DNA of 32,021 bases from Symbiodinium natans (Eukaryota > Sar > Dinophyceae > Suessiales > Symbiodiniaceae), in NCBI GenBank assembly GCA_905221605.1, contig CAJNDS010002489.1, forward strand, positions 300,001-332,021. Reading direction: 5' to 3'. The translations under genes and the position numbers were made by a program. Under the pieces are notes generated by a model. That model searched no databases. It was not told where the DNA came from and saw nothing but the letters and a program-made list of their open reading frames with translations. This document shows, piece after piece, positions 16,016 through 26,358 of the stretch. Every line of letters begins with the position of its first letter. Position 1 is the stretch's first letter.

Positions 16016-16236
16016 GTTTCAAGGCTTAGGGTTTAGTTGCTTAGGGTTTAGGGTTTCAAGGTTTAGGGCTTAGGGTTTAGTTGAAGGGCTTAGGCTTTAG
16101 TTGTTGAGGGTTTAGGGCTTAGTTGTTTAGGGTTTAGGGTTTAGTTGTTGAGGGTTTAGGGTTTAGTTGTTTAGGGTTTAGTTGTTTAGGGCTTAGGGTT
16201 TAGGGTTTTAAGGTGTAGTTGTTTAGCGTTTTAAAC
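16016..16236 (+). repeat. Composite TTTAGGG / TTTAGTTG variant tract
   Basis: TTTAGGG heptamers alternate with TTTAGTTG octamers at irregular intervals. At least seven TTTAGTTG-type units are visible. This variant is not seen elsewhere in the window. Confidence 0.85.
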
Positions 16237-17130
16237 GGTTTGCCAGAAGGGGGGAAGGGGGGGGGGTGTCTTGTCTTGGAGCTTAGATTGGCGTAGGTCT
16301 GGGGTTTTGGGAGGGTCCCTCGCGTCACCTGCTCAGGCACCCAGGCAACGCATCTGCCCACACATTTTGTTAGGATCTTCATGGATCTTGGAAGTTTGGG
16401 GCCGGGGGTCACTGAATCACCCAAGCACTCTTTCAGACCGCAAACATTCGGTGTATCACAGCGCCAACTCGACTACTTCTCGACGCTGCGCTAGCCTGTT
16501 CAGAATTACAGCTTGCTGGTTTGCTGGTCCGAGAAAAGTCCAGTACTACAAGAAAGTTTGGTTTCGGGAAGTCCCAAACGCTAAGCCGCGCACTCGCCCC
16601 GCATCCCGCGAAGCCAACCTATCACAAACCCTTCAACCCGAGCCCCGTAACTCTGAATTCTCCGAAACTCCGAACCCTTAACCCGGAACCCTGAATCCTC
16701 ATCCCAAGACCTGTTTCTGCAAGCACAGCAGCTGCTCACAAACAGCACCATGTTCAGGAGGTCGTAGGCAAAGTAGGCGCAGATAAATGGCAGCCCCTGG
16801 CTTCAGACAAAACTCGAGCCCTTTTTTGATAAGAGGGTTGATGGACAGCAGTAGACAGCGTTGTTGCCACCGCCGTCAACATCGAGGCGACGGGCAAACG
16901 ACTTGCCAAAGCACCTAGGGTTTAGAGGCTTACAGTTTAGGGCCGAGGAGGAGGGTTAGCAGGGCATCGAGCTGGAACCCAGGAGTTTTTTTGTGCCCAG
17001 ACTGCAGGGCTCGGAGTTTACAACAGCTGCTTACCATACCTCATGGCGAGAGAAAAGGGGCAGGTGCGATAAGCGCCAGGGGGCTCTGGCAGAAATGAAG
17101 GGTGCTGCAGGTTGAAAAAGGGGTTGTGGG
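16237..17130. other. Spacer, no accepted gene
   Basis: A 136-codon plus frame (16271-16681) is serine/arginine-rich, has no recognised domain and ends in degenerate CCCTGAA-like sequence. I see nothing else. Confidence 0.4.
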
Positions 17131-17425
17131 TCTGATCATACTATACCCATATACTCATACAAAGAATTCCGTACGATAACAATTTACTGATGTCTTTATA
17201 TCACAATATAATGAAATAGCAGTATAAAAAACATCACAAGATGATGATATAATACTGGGTCCGGCCTGGCAGCGCTATATTACTTGATTATTAGACTACT
17301 ATATTCTTATATTATTGGCTAAATATGTCATTGAGGAATTTCATGGTTAAATTCTATATCCCTATATGATTACATCTTATTCTTGCTATGGTACCATCAC
17401 ATTTTGCCATTATGTTGCATTACGA
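17131..17425. repeat. AT-rich block of complex sequence
   Basis: A sharp drop in GC without a simple repeat unit. It contains many TATA and ATAT steps and no frame of interest. It may be an older insertion of foreign composition. Confidence 0.5.
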
Positions 17426-17470
17426 GTTCCGCAGTGGTGGGCTACCTTGCTTAAGGGATCAATAAGCCCT

Positions 17471-17614
17471 ACTTGAAGGTTCATGGGTAGTTCTAATAGT
17501 GCGGTTATAAGTAGGGCAACAAAAAGTATAGCTGCTTATACCCTTGTTTAGGGTACTTATAACCACATATGTATATATGTATATGTATGTATAACTGCCC
17601 ATGAACCTTCAAGT
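17471..17614. mobile_element. MITE-like element, family 1, good copy
   Basis: Begins ACTTGAAGGTTCATGGGTAG and ends with the near-exact inverse, GCCCATGAACCTTCAAGT. 144 bp with a TATG-rich centre. The flanks AAGCCCT and AAGCCCC may be a target-site duplication. Confidence 0.75.
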
Positions 17615-17725
17615 AAGCCCCTCAACGCAGCCTTCCCGCCTGCTGCAAAGTTGCAGAATAGCCGTGCACCGTGTCAGTAGGCATCTCGAACCGGAAAACC
17701 TGCCACAGGGCATGAAGGGAAGCTC

Positions 17726-17822
17726 GGGATGTTCCTCCTTATACTAACAGCCCTTAATCCGGGATTATAGTATCCCCTATTAGAATACTCCTAGGACTGC
17801 TAGTATAAGGGGGGGCATCACA
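17726..17822. mobile_element. MITE-like element, family 2, full copy
   Basis: Left arm GGGATGTTCCTCCTTATACT, right arm AGTATAAGGGGGGGCATCAC, about 27-bp arms, 97 bp in all. Same left end as at 5413 and 28428. Confidence 0.7.
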
Positions 17823-17853
17823 AAGGGAAGTCATCTCGAAATTCCTTAAACAA

Positions 17854-17869
17854 GTGGGGGGGGGGGGGG
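17854..17869. repeat. Poly-G tract
   Basis: G run interrupted only by one C near its end. Confidence 0.9.
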
Positions 17870-18195
17870 CGGTTCCTGGGTGCGAGTATGAAAAGCCTTC
17901 TAGGAACACCTAAACGCCAAGCCATTGCAGCCGCGCACACTCACATACGTACCCTATACGCCTTGCAATGTTGGCTTGGTTCCAGGTCCTCAAATCCTTA
18001 ACCCATTTGCTGCACCATTCGACCTCAACCCTGCAAAGCCCGCCGAACCTAGTAAGGGCAACTTAACTTGCGCTACTCCGAAAAAAGTTTAGGCTTCTGG
18101 TCTGCGGACATCTAGGTGAACTCGAATACAAGAAACCCTTCAAGGCCTAAACCATAAAATCCTGAACTCCCGTCAAAGGCTGCAGGACTCTGCGG
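17870..18195. other. Spacer
   Basis: Nothing recognised. Confidence 0.45.
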
Positions 18196-18313
18196 GCCCT
18201 AAACCCTAAAGCCTCAAGCCTATAGCCCTAAACCCTAAACCCTAAGCCCTAAGCCCTAAACCCTAAACCCTAAACCCCAAACCCCAAACCCCTAGCCCTA
18301 ACCCTAAACCCTT
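18196..18313 (-). repeat. Telomere-like tract (CCCTAAA)n, imperfect
   Basis: About 15 heptamers, with CCCTAAG, CCCCAAA and CCTCAAG variants. This is the last telomere-like tract before the satellite array. Confidence 0.9.
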
Positions 18314-18429
18314 TTTGCCCTGAGCTTGCCTAAACACTCCAAAAAAAACGAAAGAGTCCGTGGCGACCTTGGCCGCAGTGCTCGCAAAGGGCTCCTCTGA
18401 GTGTTGGAGCGAGCCAGGGGAAGTGAAAA

Positions 18430-18511
18430 AAAACAGTGTTTATGGATAGTTATATAGATAGATATAGGTGTTTATGTAATTAAGTAGTGTTTTGTATATA
18501 TGTATATATGA

Positions 18512-18544
<33 letters not shown>

Positions 18545-18802
18545 TGTATGTATGTTTATATGCATGTATGTATGTATGTACGTATGTATGTATGTATGTA
18601 TGTATATAAATGTAAATAGAAATATGAAAATTAAACATAACAATGAAAATAAGCATGCAAATAAAAATAAATATAAATACAAATATATAAATAAATAAAT
18701 ATAAATACATATATATATATATGTAAATAATGAAACAAAAATAAAGAAAAGAAAAAATGATAAAATAATTAAATAATATACATATATATATATATATATG
18801 TC
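18430..18802. repeat. AT-rich microsatellite island bordering the satellite array
   Basis: (TATG)n with few interruptions at about 18509-18605, then AAATA/TAAATA-rich DNA, then two (TA)n runs. The last TA run ends at about 18800 and the satellite begins within a few bases. Open frames here encode only YIHT or MYVC repeats and are artefacts. Confidence 0.9.
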
Positions 18803-19110
18803 CAGAGCTTCTCACGCAGAACCCCAACCACGCCAGCATCATGAGCACCCCAACCCTGCCAGCATCATGAGCATCAGCTGCCAGAGCTTCTCACTGAGAG
18901 CCCAACCATGCCAGCATCAGGAGCAGCAGCTGCCAGAGCTTCTCACTGAGAGCCCCAACCACGCCAGCATCATGAGCATAAGCTGCCAGAGCTTCTACTG
19001 AGAGCCAGCATCATGAGCATCAGCTGCCAGAGCTCTCACTGAGAGCCCCAACCACGCCAGCATCATGAGCATAAGCTGCCAGAGCTTCTACTGAGAGCCA
19101 GCATCATGAG
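18803..19110 (+). repeat. Left edge of the satellite array: diverged 52-53 bp monomers
   Basis: About six monomers with CCACGCCAGCATC at the junction where core monomers have CCACGGCGAGCATC, and with variable deletions (for example CTTCTACTGAGAGCCAGC twice). The edge monomers resemble those of the separate array at 26359-26922 more than the core. Confidence 0.9.
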
Positions 19111-22100
19111 CATCAGCTGCCAGAGCTTCTCTCTGAGAGCCCCAACCACGGCGAGCATCATGAGCATCAGCTGCCAGAGCTTCTCACTGAGAGCCCCAAC
19201 CACGGCGAGCATCATGAGCATCAGCTGCCAGAGCTTCTCACTGAGAGCCCCAACCACGGCGAGCATCATGAGCATCAGCTGCCAGAGCTTCTCACTGAGA
19301 GCCCCAACCACGGCGAGCATCATGAGCATCAGCTGCCAGAGCTTCTCTCTGAGAGCCCCAACCACGGCGAGCATCATGAGCATCAGCTGCCAGAGCTTCT
19401 CACTGAGAGCCCCAACCACGGCGAGCATCATGCGCATCAGCTGCCAGAGCTTCTCACTGAGAGCCCCAACCACGGCGAGAATCATGAGCATCAGCTGCCA
19501 GAGCTTCTCTCTGAGAGCCCCAACCACGGCGAGCATCATGAGCATCAGCTGCCAGAGCTTCTCACTGAGAACCCCCAACCACGGCGAGAATCATGAGCAT
19601 CAGCTGCCAGAGCTTCTGTCTGAGAGCCCCAACCACGGCGAGCATCATGAGCATCAGCTGCCAGAGCTTCTCACTGAGAACCCCCAACCACGGCGAGCAT
19701 CATGAGCATCAGCTGCCAGAGCTTCTCTCTGAGAGCCCCCACTACGCGAGCATCATGAGCATCAGCTGCCAGAGCTTCTCACTGAGAGCCCCAACCACGG
19801 CGAGAATCATGAGCATCAGCTGCCAGAGCTTCTCTCTGAGAGCCCCAACCACGGCGAGCATCATGAGCATCAGCTGCCAGAGCTTCTCACTGAGAGCCCC
19901 AACCACGGCGAGCATCATGAGCATCAGCTGCCAGAGCTTCTCTCTGAGAGCCCCAACCACGGCGAGCATCATGAGCATCAGCTGCCAGAGCTTCTCACTG
20001 AGAGCCCCAACCACGGCGAGCATCATGAGCATCAGCTGCCAGAGCTTCTCACTGAGAGCCCCAACCACGGCGAGAATCATGAGCATCAGCTGCCAGAGCT
20101 TCTCACTGAGAGCCCCACCACCCAGCGAGCGAGAGCATCATGAGCATCAGCTGCCAGAGCTTCTCTCTGAGAGCCCCAACCACGGCGAGCATCATGAGCA
20201 TCAGCTGCCAGAGCTTCTCACTGAGAGCCCCAACCACGGCGAGAATCATGAGCATCAGCTGCCAGAGCTTCTCTCTGAGAGCCCACCACGCCAGCATCAT
20301 GAGCATCAGCTGCCAGAGCTTCTCACTGAGAGCCCCAACCACGGCGAGCATCATGAGCATCAGCTGCCAGAGCTTCTCTCTGAGAGCCCCAACCACGGCG
20401 AGCATCATGAGCATCAGCTGCCAGAGCTTCTCACTGAGAGCCCCAACCACGGCGAGAATCATGAGCATCAGCTGCCAGAGCTTCTCTCTGAGAGCCCAAC
20501 CACGGCGAGCATCATGAGCATCAGCTGCCAGCTCATCTCACTGAGAGCTCACCAGAGCTTCTCACTCAGAGCAGCTGCCAGAGCATGGCGAGCAATCATG
20601 AGCATCAGCTGCCAGAGCTTCTCTGAGAGCCCCAACCACGGCGAGCATCATGAGCATCAGCTGCCAGAGCTTCTCTCTGAGAGCCCCAACCACGGCGAGC
20701 ATCATGAGCATCAGCTGCCAGAGCTTCTCACTGAGAGCCCCAACCACGCCAGCATCATGAGCATCAGCTGAGCTTCTCTCTGAGAGCCCCAACCACGGCG
20801 AGCATCATGAGCATCAGCTGCCAGAGCTTCTCACTGAGAGCCCCAACCACGGCGAGAATCATGAGCATCAGCTGCCAGAGCTTCTCTCTGAGAGCCCCAA
20901 CCACGGCGAGCATCATGAGCATCAGCTGCCAGAGCTTCTCACTGAGAGCCCCAACCACGGCGAGAATCATGAGCATCAGCTGCCAGAGCTTCTCTCTGAG
21001 AGCCCCAACCACGGCGAGCATCATGAGCACCAGCTGCCAGAGCTTCTCACTGAGAGCCCCAACCACGGCGAGCATCATGAGCATCAGCCGCCAGAGCTTC
21101 TCTCTGAGAGCCCCAACCACGGCGAGCATCATGAGCATCAGCTGCCAGAGCTTCTCGCTGAGAACCCCCAACCACGGCGAGCATCATGAGCATCAGCTGC
21201 CAGAGCTTCTCTCTGAGAGCCCCAACCACGGCGAGCATCATGAGCATCAGCTGCCAGAGCTTCTCACTGAGAGCCCCAACCACGGCGAGCATCATGAGCA
21301 TCAGCTGCCAGAGCTTCTCACTGAGAGCCCCAACCACGGCGAGAATCACGAGCATCAGCTGCCAGAGCTTCTCTCTGAGAGCCCCCACCACGCCAGCATC
21401 ATGAGCATCAGCTGCCAGAGCTTCTCACTGAGAGCCCCAACCACGGCGAGCATCATGAGCATCAGCTGCCAGAGCTTCTCTGAGAGCCCCAACCACGGCG
21501 AGCATCATGAGCATCAGCTGCCAGAGCTTCTCACTGAGAGCCCCAACCACGGCAAGAATCATGAGCATCAGCTGCCAGAGCTTCTCTGTGAGAGCCCACC
21601 ACGCTAGCATCATGAGCATCAGCTGCCAGAGCTTCTCACTGAGAGCCCCAACCACGGCGAGCATCATGAGCATCAGCTGCCAGAGCTTCTCTCTGAGAGC
21701 CCCAACCACGGCGAGCATCATGAGCATCAGCTGCCAGAGCTTCTCACTGAGAGCCCCAACCACGCCAGCATCATGAGCATCAGCTGAGCTTCTCTCTGAG
21801 AGCCCCAACCACGGCGAGCATCATGAGCATCAGCTGCCAGAGCTTCTCACTGAGAGCCCCAACCACGGCGAGAATCATGAGCATCAGCTGCCAGAGCTTC
21901 TCTCTGAGAGCCCCAACCATGGCGAGCATCATGAGCATCAGCTGCCAGAGCTTCTCACTGAGAGCCCCAACCACGGCGAGAATCATGAGCATCAGCTGCC
22001 AGAGCTTCTCTCTGAGAGCCCCAACCACGGCGAGCATCAGGAGCATCAGCTGCCAGAGCTTCTCTTTGAGAGCCCCAACCACGGCGAGCATCATGAGCAT

Positions 22101-22620
22101 CAGCTGCCAGAGCTTCTCTCTGAGAGCCCCAACCACGGCGAGCATCATGAGCATCAGCTGCCAGAGCTTCTCTCTGAGAGCCCCAACCACGGCGAGCATC
22201 ATGAGCATCAGCTGCCAGAGCTTCTCACTGAGAGCCCCAACCACGGCGAGAATCATGAGCATCAGCTGCCAGAGCTTCTCTCTGAGAGCCCCAACCACGG
22301 CGAGCATCATGAGCATCAGCTGCCAGAGCTTCTCACTGAGAGCCCCAACCACGGCGAGAATCATGAGCATCAGCTGCCAGAGCTTCTCTCGGAGAGCCCC
22401 AACCACGGCGAGCATCATGAGCATCAGCTGCCAGAGCTTCTCACTGAGAGCCCCAACCACGGCGAGAATCATGAGCATCAGCTGCCAGAGCTTCTCTCTG
22501 AGAGCCCCAACCACGGCGAGCATCATGAGCATCAGCTGCCAGAGCTTCTCACTGAGAGCCCCAACCACGGCGAGAATCATGAGCATCAGCCGCCAGAGCT
22601 TCTCTCTGAGAGCCCCACCA
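19111..22620 (+). repeat. Core of the 54-bp satellite with 108-bp higher-order period
   Basis: About 65 monomers of 54 bp. Each contains the internal direct repeat GAGCATCAT-GAGCATCAG, a PvuII site CAGCTG, and TCTCACTGAGA (an inverted repeat). Two monomer types are distinguished by two linked positions: X has CACTGAG and GGCGAGAATC, Y has CTCTGAG and GGCGAGCATC. From about 21830 to 22600 they mostly alternate X-Y with a 108-bp period, interrupted by a run of Y-like units near 22020-22200. Scrambled junctions occur at 20100-20135 and 20525-20600. Confidence 0.93.
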
Positions 22621-22664
22621 CCATCATGAGCATCAGCTGCCAGAGCTTCTCCCCATGAGAGCAT
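19593..22664. other. Repeat-encoded open frames, not accepted as genes
   Basis: Because 54 bp is 18 codons, the array gives long frames on both strands. On plus, 392 codons (19593-20771) read mainly MSISCQSFSLRAPTTASI and, after a shift, HEHQLPELLTESPNHGEH. On minus, 294 codons (21780-22664) read LMLMMLAVVGALSEKLWQ. Frames are broken wherever monomers of 53 or 55 bp occur, neither strand is preferred, and substitutions are not biased to third positions. Automatic gene callers are likely to report these. I regard them as artefacts unless transcripts show otherwise. Confidence 0.1.
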
Positions 22665-22720
22665 CAGCTGCCAGAGCTTCTCACTGAGAGCCCCACCACG
22701 GCATGATCAGAGAGCTTCAT
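22621..22720 (+). repeat. Scrambled junction inside the satellite
   Basis: Truncated and permuted monomers (CTTCTCCCCATGAGAGC, GGCATGATCAGAGAGC) separate the X/Y core from the right-hand block, as expected at an old recombination breakpoint. Confidence 0.85.
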
Positions 22721-24530
22721 CATGAGCATCAGCTGCCAGAGCTTCTCACTGAGAGCCCCAACCACGGCGAGCATCATGAGCATCAGCTGCCAGAGCTTCT
22801 CACTGAGAGCCCCAACCACGGCGAGAATCATGAGCATCAGCTGCCAGAGCTTCTCTCTGAGAGCCCCAACCACGGCGAGCATCATGAGCATCAGCTGCCA
22901 GAGCTTCTCACTGAGAACCCCCAACCACGGCGAGAATCATGAGCATCAGCTGCCAGAGCTTCTGTCTGAGAGCCCCAACCACGGCGAGCATCATGAGCAT
23001 CAGCTGCCAGAGCTTCTCACTGAGAACCCCCAACCACGGCGAGCATCATGAGCATCAGCTGCCAGAGCTTCTCTCTGAGAGCCCCCACTACGCCAGCATG
23101 AGCATCAGCTGCCAGAGCTTCTCACTGAGAACCCCCAACCACCGCGAGCATCATGAGCATCAGCTGCCAGAGCTTCTCTCTGAGAGACCCCACCACGCCA
23201 GCATCATGAGCATCAGCTGCCAGAGCTTCTCACTGAGAACCCCCAACCACGGCGAGAGCTTCTCACTGAGAACCCCCAACCACGGCGAGCATCATGAGCA
23301 TCAGCTGCCAGAGCTTCTCTCTGAGAGCCCCCACCACGCCAGCATCATGAGCATCAGCTGCCAGAGCTTCTCACTGAGAACCCCCAACCACGGCGAGCAT
23401 CATGAGCATCAGCTGCCAGAGCTTCTCACTGAGAACCCCCAACCACGGCGAGCATCATGAGCATCAGCTGCCAGAGCTTCTCACTGAGAACCCCCAACCA
23501 CGGCGAGCATCATGAGCATCAGCTGCCAGAGCTTCTCTCTGAGAGCCCCCACTACGCCAGCATGAGCATCAGCTGCCAGAGCTTCTCACTGAGAACCCCC
23601 AACCACCGCGAGCATCATGAGCATCAGCTGCCAGAGCTTCTCTCTGAGAGACCCCACCACGCCAGCATCATGAGCATCAGCTGCCAGAGCTTCTCACTGA
23701 GAACCCCCAACCACGGCGAGAGCTTCTCACTGAGAACCCCCAACCACGGCGAGCATCATGAGCATCAGCTGCCAGAGCTTCTCTCTGAGAGCCCCCACCA
23801 CGGCGAGCATCATGAGCATCAGCTGCCAGAGCTTCTCACTGAGAACCCCCAACCACGGCGAGCATCATGAGCATCAGCTGCCAGAGCTTCTCACTGAGAA
23901 CCCCCAACCACGGCGAGCATCATGAGCATCAGCTGCCAGAGCTTCTCACTGAGAACCCCCAACCACGGCGAGCATCATGAGCATCAGCTGCCAGAGCTTC
24001 TCACTGAGAACCCCCAACCCGGCGAGCATCATGAGCATCAGCTGCAGAGCTTCTCTCTGAGAGCCCCCACCACGGCGAGCATCATGAGCATCAGCTGCCA
24101 GAGCACTCGAACCCCAACCACCGGCGAGCATCATGCCACAGCTGCCAGAGCTTCTCTCTGAGAGCCCCCACCACGGCGAGCATCATGAGCATCAGCTGCC
24201 AGAGCTTCTCACTGAGAACCCCCAACCACGGCGAGCATCATGAGCATCAGCTGCCAGAGCTTCTCTCTGAGAGCTCCCACCACGGCGAGCATCATGAGCA
24301 TCAGCTGCCAGAGCTTCTCACTGAGAACCCCCAACCACGGCGAGCATCATGAGCATCAGCTGCCAGAGCTTCTCTCTGAGAGCCCCCACCACGGCGAGCA
24401 TCATGAGCATCAGCTGCCAGAGCTTCTCACTGAGAACCCCCAACCACGGCGAGCATCATGAGCATCAGCTGCCAGAGCTTCTCACTGAGAACCCCGCCAG
24501 CATCATGAGCATCAGCTGCCAGAGGTTGGC
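22721..24530 (+). repeat. Right block of the satellite: 55-bp and 54-bp subtypes
   Basis: About 33 monomers. Many are 55 bp with GAGAACCCCCAACCACGG (one extra C). They often alternate with 54-bp units containing GAGAGCCCCCACCACG. The 55-bp unit shifts the reading frame each time. A segment of about 360 bp (22975-23337) recurs 464 bp downstream (23439-23801) with the same rare changes (CCACTACGCCAGCATGAGC, CACCGCGAGC, GGCGAGAGCTTCTC). The array ends within a monomer at about 24525. Confidence 0.92.
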
Positions 24531-24609
24531 GGAAGGTCCATAGCTCCAGCTCACAGAGGGCTTCAAAGCGGGTTTCCCGCTTCCCCTAAATCCCAAGGCG
24601 CCGACTCGT
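24531..24609. other. Short spacer after the array
   Basis: Nothing recognised. Confidence 0.5.
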
Positions 24610-24696
24610 ACCCCTAAACCCTAAACCCTGAACCCTGAACCCCTAACCCCTATACCCTAAACCCTAAAGCCTGAAGCCCCAACCCTAACCCTAGCC
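24610..24696 (-). repeat. Telomere-like tract (CCCTAAA), imperfect
   Basis: About ten units, with CCCTGAA, CCCCTAA and CCTATAC variants. First telomere-like tract after the satellite. Confidence 0.85.
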
Positions 24697-24754
24697 ACCC
24701 TGTCCGAACCCACACCCCACGATTCTGAAGTCCCGCCAAATTGTTGCCTCTCTT

Positions 24755-24773
24755 CCCCCCCCCCCCCCCCCCC
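24755..24773. repeat. Poly-C tract
   Basis: About 19 C, followed by GCCTCCCCCC. Confidence 0.95.
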
Positions 24774-25242
24774 GCCTCCCCCCGGCACCGGAAGCTCTTA
24801 CAAACTGAAAAATACATTAGGGTGCGGATACCGGCAGTTTTCATTTCCCAAAAAAAGCGATGTTCTGAAAACACAGCAGTTTAGGGGTTTAAACTAGGCT
24901 TTGAAGGCTTAGCTTTTGGGATCAGGGGCTCAGCCGACAGTCAGCCTCCCTCCCCTTGGATTCTAAGGTTTCAAGGTTCAGGCTAAAGGTGCAGACTTCG
25001 GGGCCCTAAACTCAAACCCGAGACTCCCGTCCCTTTCTCCGGGTTTATGGCTTGAGGTGTAGTTTGACGCTTAAGGATTTTAAACTCTAAGCTAAGACTT
25101 TAAACCCTAAAGCGCAAGAACAAGCCTGCACCTTGAGCAAACCCTAGGCTAAAACTCTAACCGCTTACGCCTAAAGCATAAACCCTAAGCTAAAATTCCA
25201 AACAACCCCGAAACCTGGGCGCGAGTCCACAAAAAGGAAGTC
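24774..25242. other. Spacer with highly decayed heptamers
   Basis: Isolated AAACCCTAAG/CTAAGCTAAAA-like motifs at 25081-25206 suggest an old, decayed telomere-like tract. No gene is recognised. Confidence 0.5.
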
Positions 25243-25360
25243 CACTTGATGGGGTGCTGGGGGGTTCATCGTAGTTATACGTGGGTTCTAGAATTATCAC
25301 TGGGTATCAACTTCTTTGGGGCACTTTTCGCCTACTTATAACTACCCACGAACCTTCAAG
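25243..25360. mobile_element. MITE-like element, family 1, diverged left arm
   Basis: The left arm CACTTGATGGGGTGCTGG then GGGGTTCATCGTAGTTATA carries an extra stretch. The right arm CTACTTATAACTACCCACGA and ACCTTCAAG is typical. Confidence 0.55.
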
Positions 25361-25365
25361 CAGCC

Positions 25366-25487
25366 CTTGGGTCTGTCACTAGTTATCGACTTCTTTGGGG
25401 CACTTAGAAACCCTACTGGCCCCACTTACTATAGGCACTTATAACCCTACTGGCCCCTCTTACTATAACTACCCGTGAACCTTCAAG
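25366..25487. mobile_element. Partial duplicate of the preceding family 1 element
   Basis: Repeats ATCGACTTCTTTGGGGCACTT (neighbour: ATCAACTTCTTTGGGGCACTT) and ends with a second right arm, ACTACCCGTGAACCTTCAAG. An internal CCCTACTGGCCCC-TCTTACTATA motif is itself duplicated. Confidence 0.55.
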
Positions 25488-25582
25488 AGGTTTGGTCAGC
25501 GGGCCGGCCTCGTACATCAAGGCGTAAGCACCGATGACTCCGGAGACCATGGCCTGACTGTTGTGTTTCTTTTGGGGGGGTT

Positions 25583-25677
25583 GAGGGTTTAGGGTTTGGG
25601 GCTTAGGATGGTTTAGGGTTTAGGGTTTAGGGTTTAGGGTTTAGGGTTTAGGGTTTAGGGTTTAGGGTTTAAATTTT
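25583..25677 (+). repeat. Telomere-like tract (TTTAGGG)n
   Basis: About eight perfect units after a few degenerate ones. Confidence 0.93.
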
Positions 25678-26358
25678 AGGGGGCCGGGGGGGAGGGGGAG
25701 GAGGCTTTGGGTGCTAGGGTGTTTGGCTTCGGGTTTAGGACCTTCCTCCAAACCTCTAAAGGATCTTGCTTTCAAGGTTTTGGGACCCCAAGTCCATACC
25801 TTGAGCCTCAGGTTTTTGGGGTTGGTGGGGTTAGGGGGAGGATGGGACTCGATGCGTCAGGGTTTAGGGTTTGGGGTTTGGAGTTTGGAGTTTGAGTCGA
25901 AGAGCCTGGCCGTTTGGGTGGCTAAGTTCGAGTAAGCCCAACGCACGTCCCAAACCCTAAACCCTTTGCTGGCTTATGGCTTCGGGCCTTGACCCTAAAC
26001 CCTAAACCCAAAACCCTAAACCTTTCGCCCCACCTGCATGACCGAGATAAGCAGGTTCGCCCACTCGTGATGAACGACTTTGACCTCGGGACCTCGGCAG
26101 TTGAGGGCTTAGGGCTCCAGGGATTAGGGTTCAGGAGGATGTTGCGTTCAGAGGTTACACTGGATTCAGAGTTGAGAATAAGATAAACAGGAGGCAGGAG
26201 GAACTCCCTGAAGGTAGGGCGCAATCCTTTCATGAGTCAAGTTCCACGGAGGGGCCATGGATCCGCTTTGAAATCCAAAACAGCAGCGCGTGCACGGCCT
26301 CGAAGACAGGCAGCCTGACCAAGAACAGTCAAAGTCCAGATTCAGCACTTTGGGTCTT
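25678..26358. other. Spacer with short tracts in both orientations
   Basis: TTTAGGG/TTTGGGG units at 25858-25890 and CCCTAAA units at 25951-25970 and 25990-26022. Frames of 60-100 codons here include heptamer-encoded residues (GLGFRV type) and are not accepted as genes. Confidence 0.5.

Noticed and set aside
18440-18848. Open frames over the TATG microsatellite
   Set aside because: Pure YIHT/MYVC repeats dictated by the tetranucleotide. Not coding evidence.
19106-24461. Long open frames through the 54-bp array on both strands (up to 392 codons)
   Set aside because: They follow from a stop-free 18-codon unit. They switch frame at every 53- or 55-bp monomer, exist on both strands at once, and show no start, domain or third-position bias.
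18803-24530. CRISPR array
   Set aside because: Monomers are contiguous 54-bp tandem copies without unique spacers, in a eukaryotic context.
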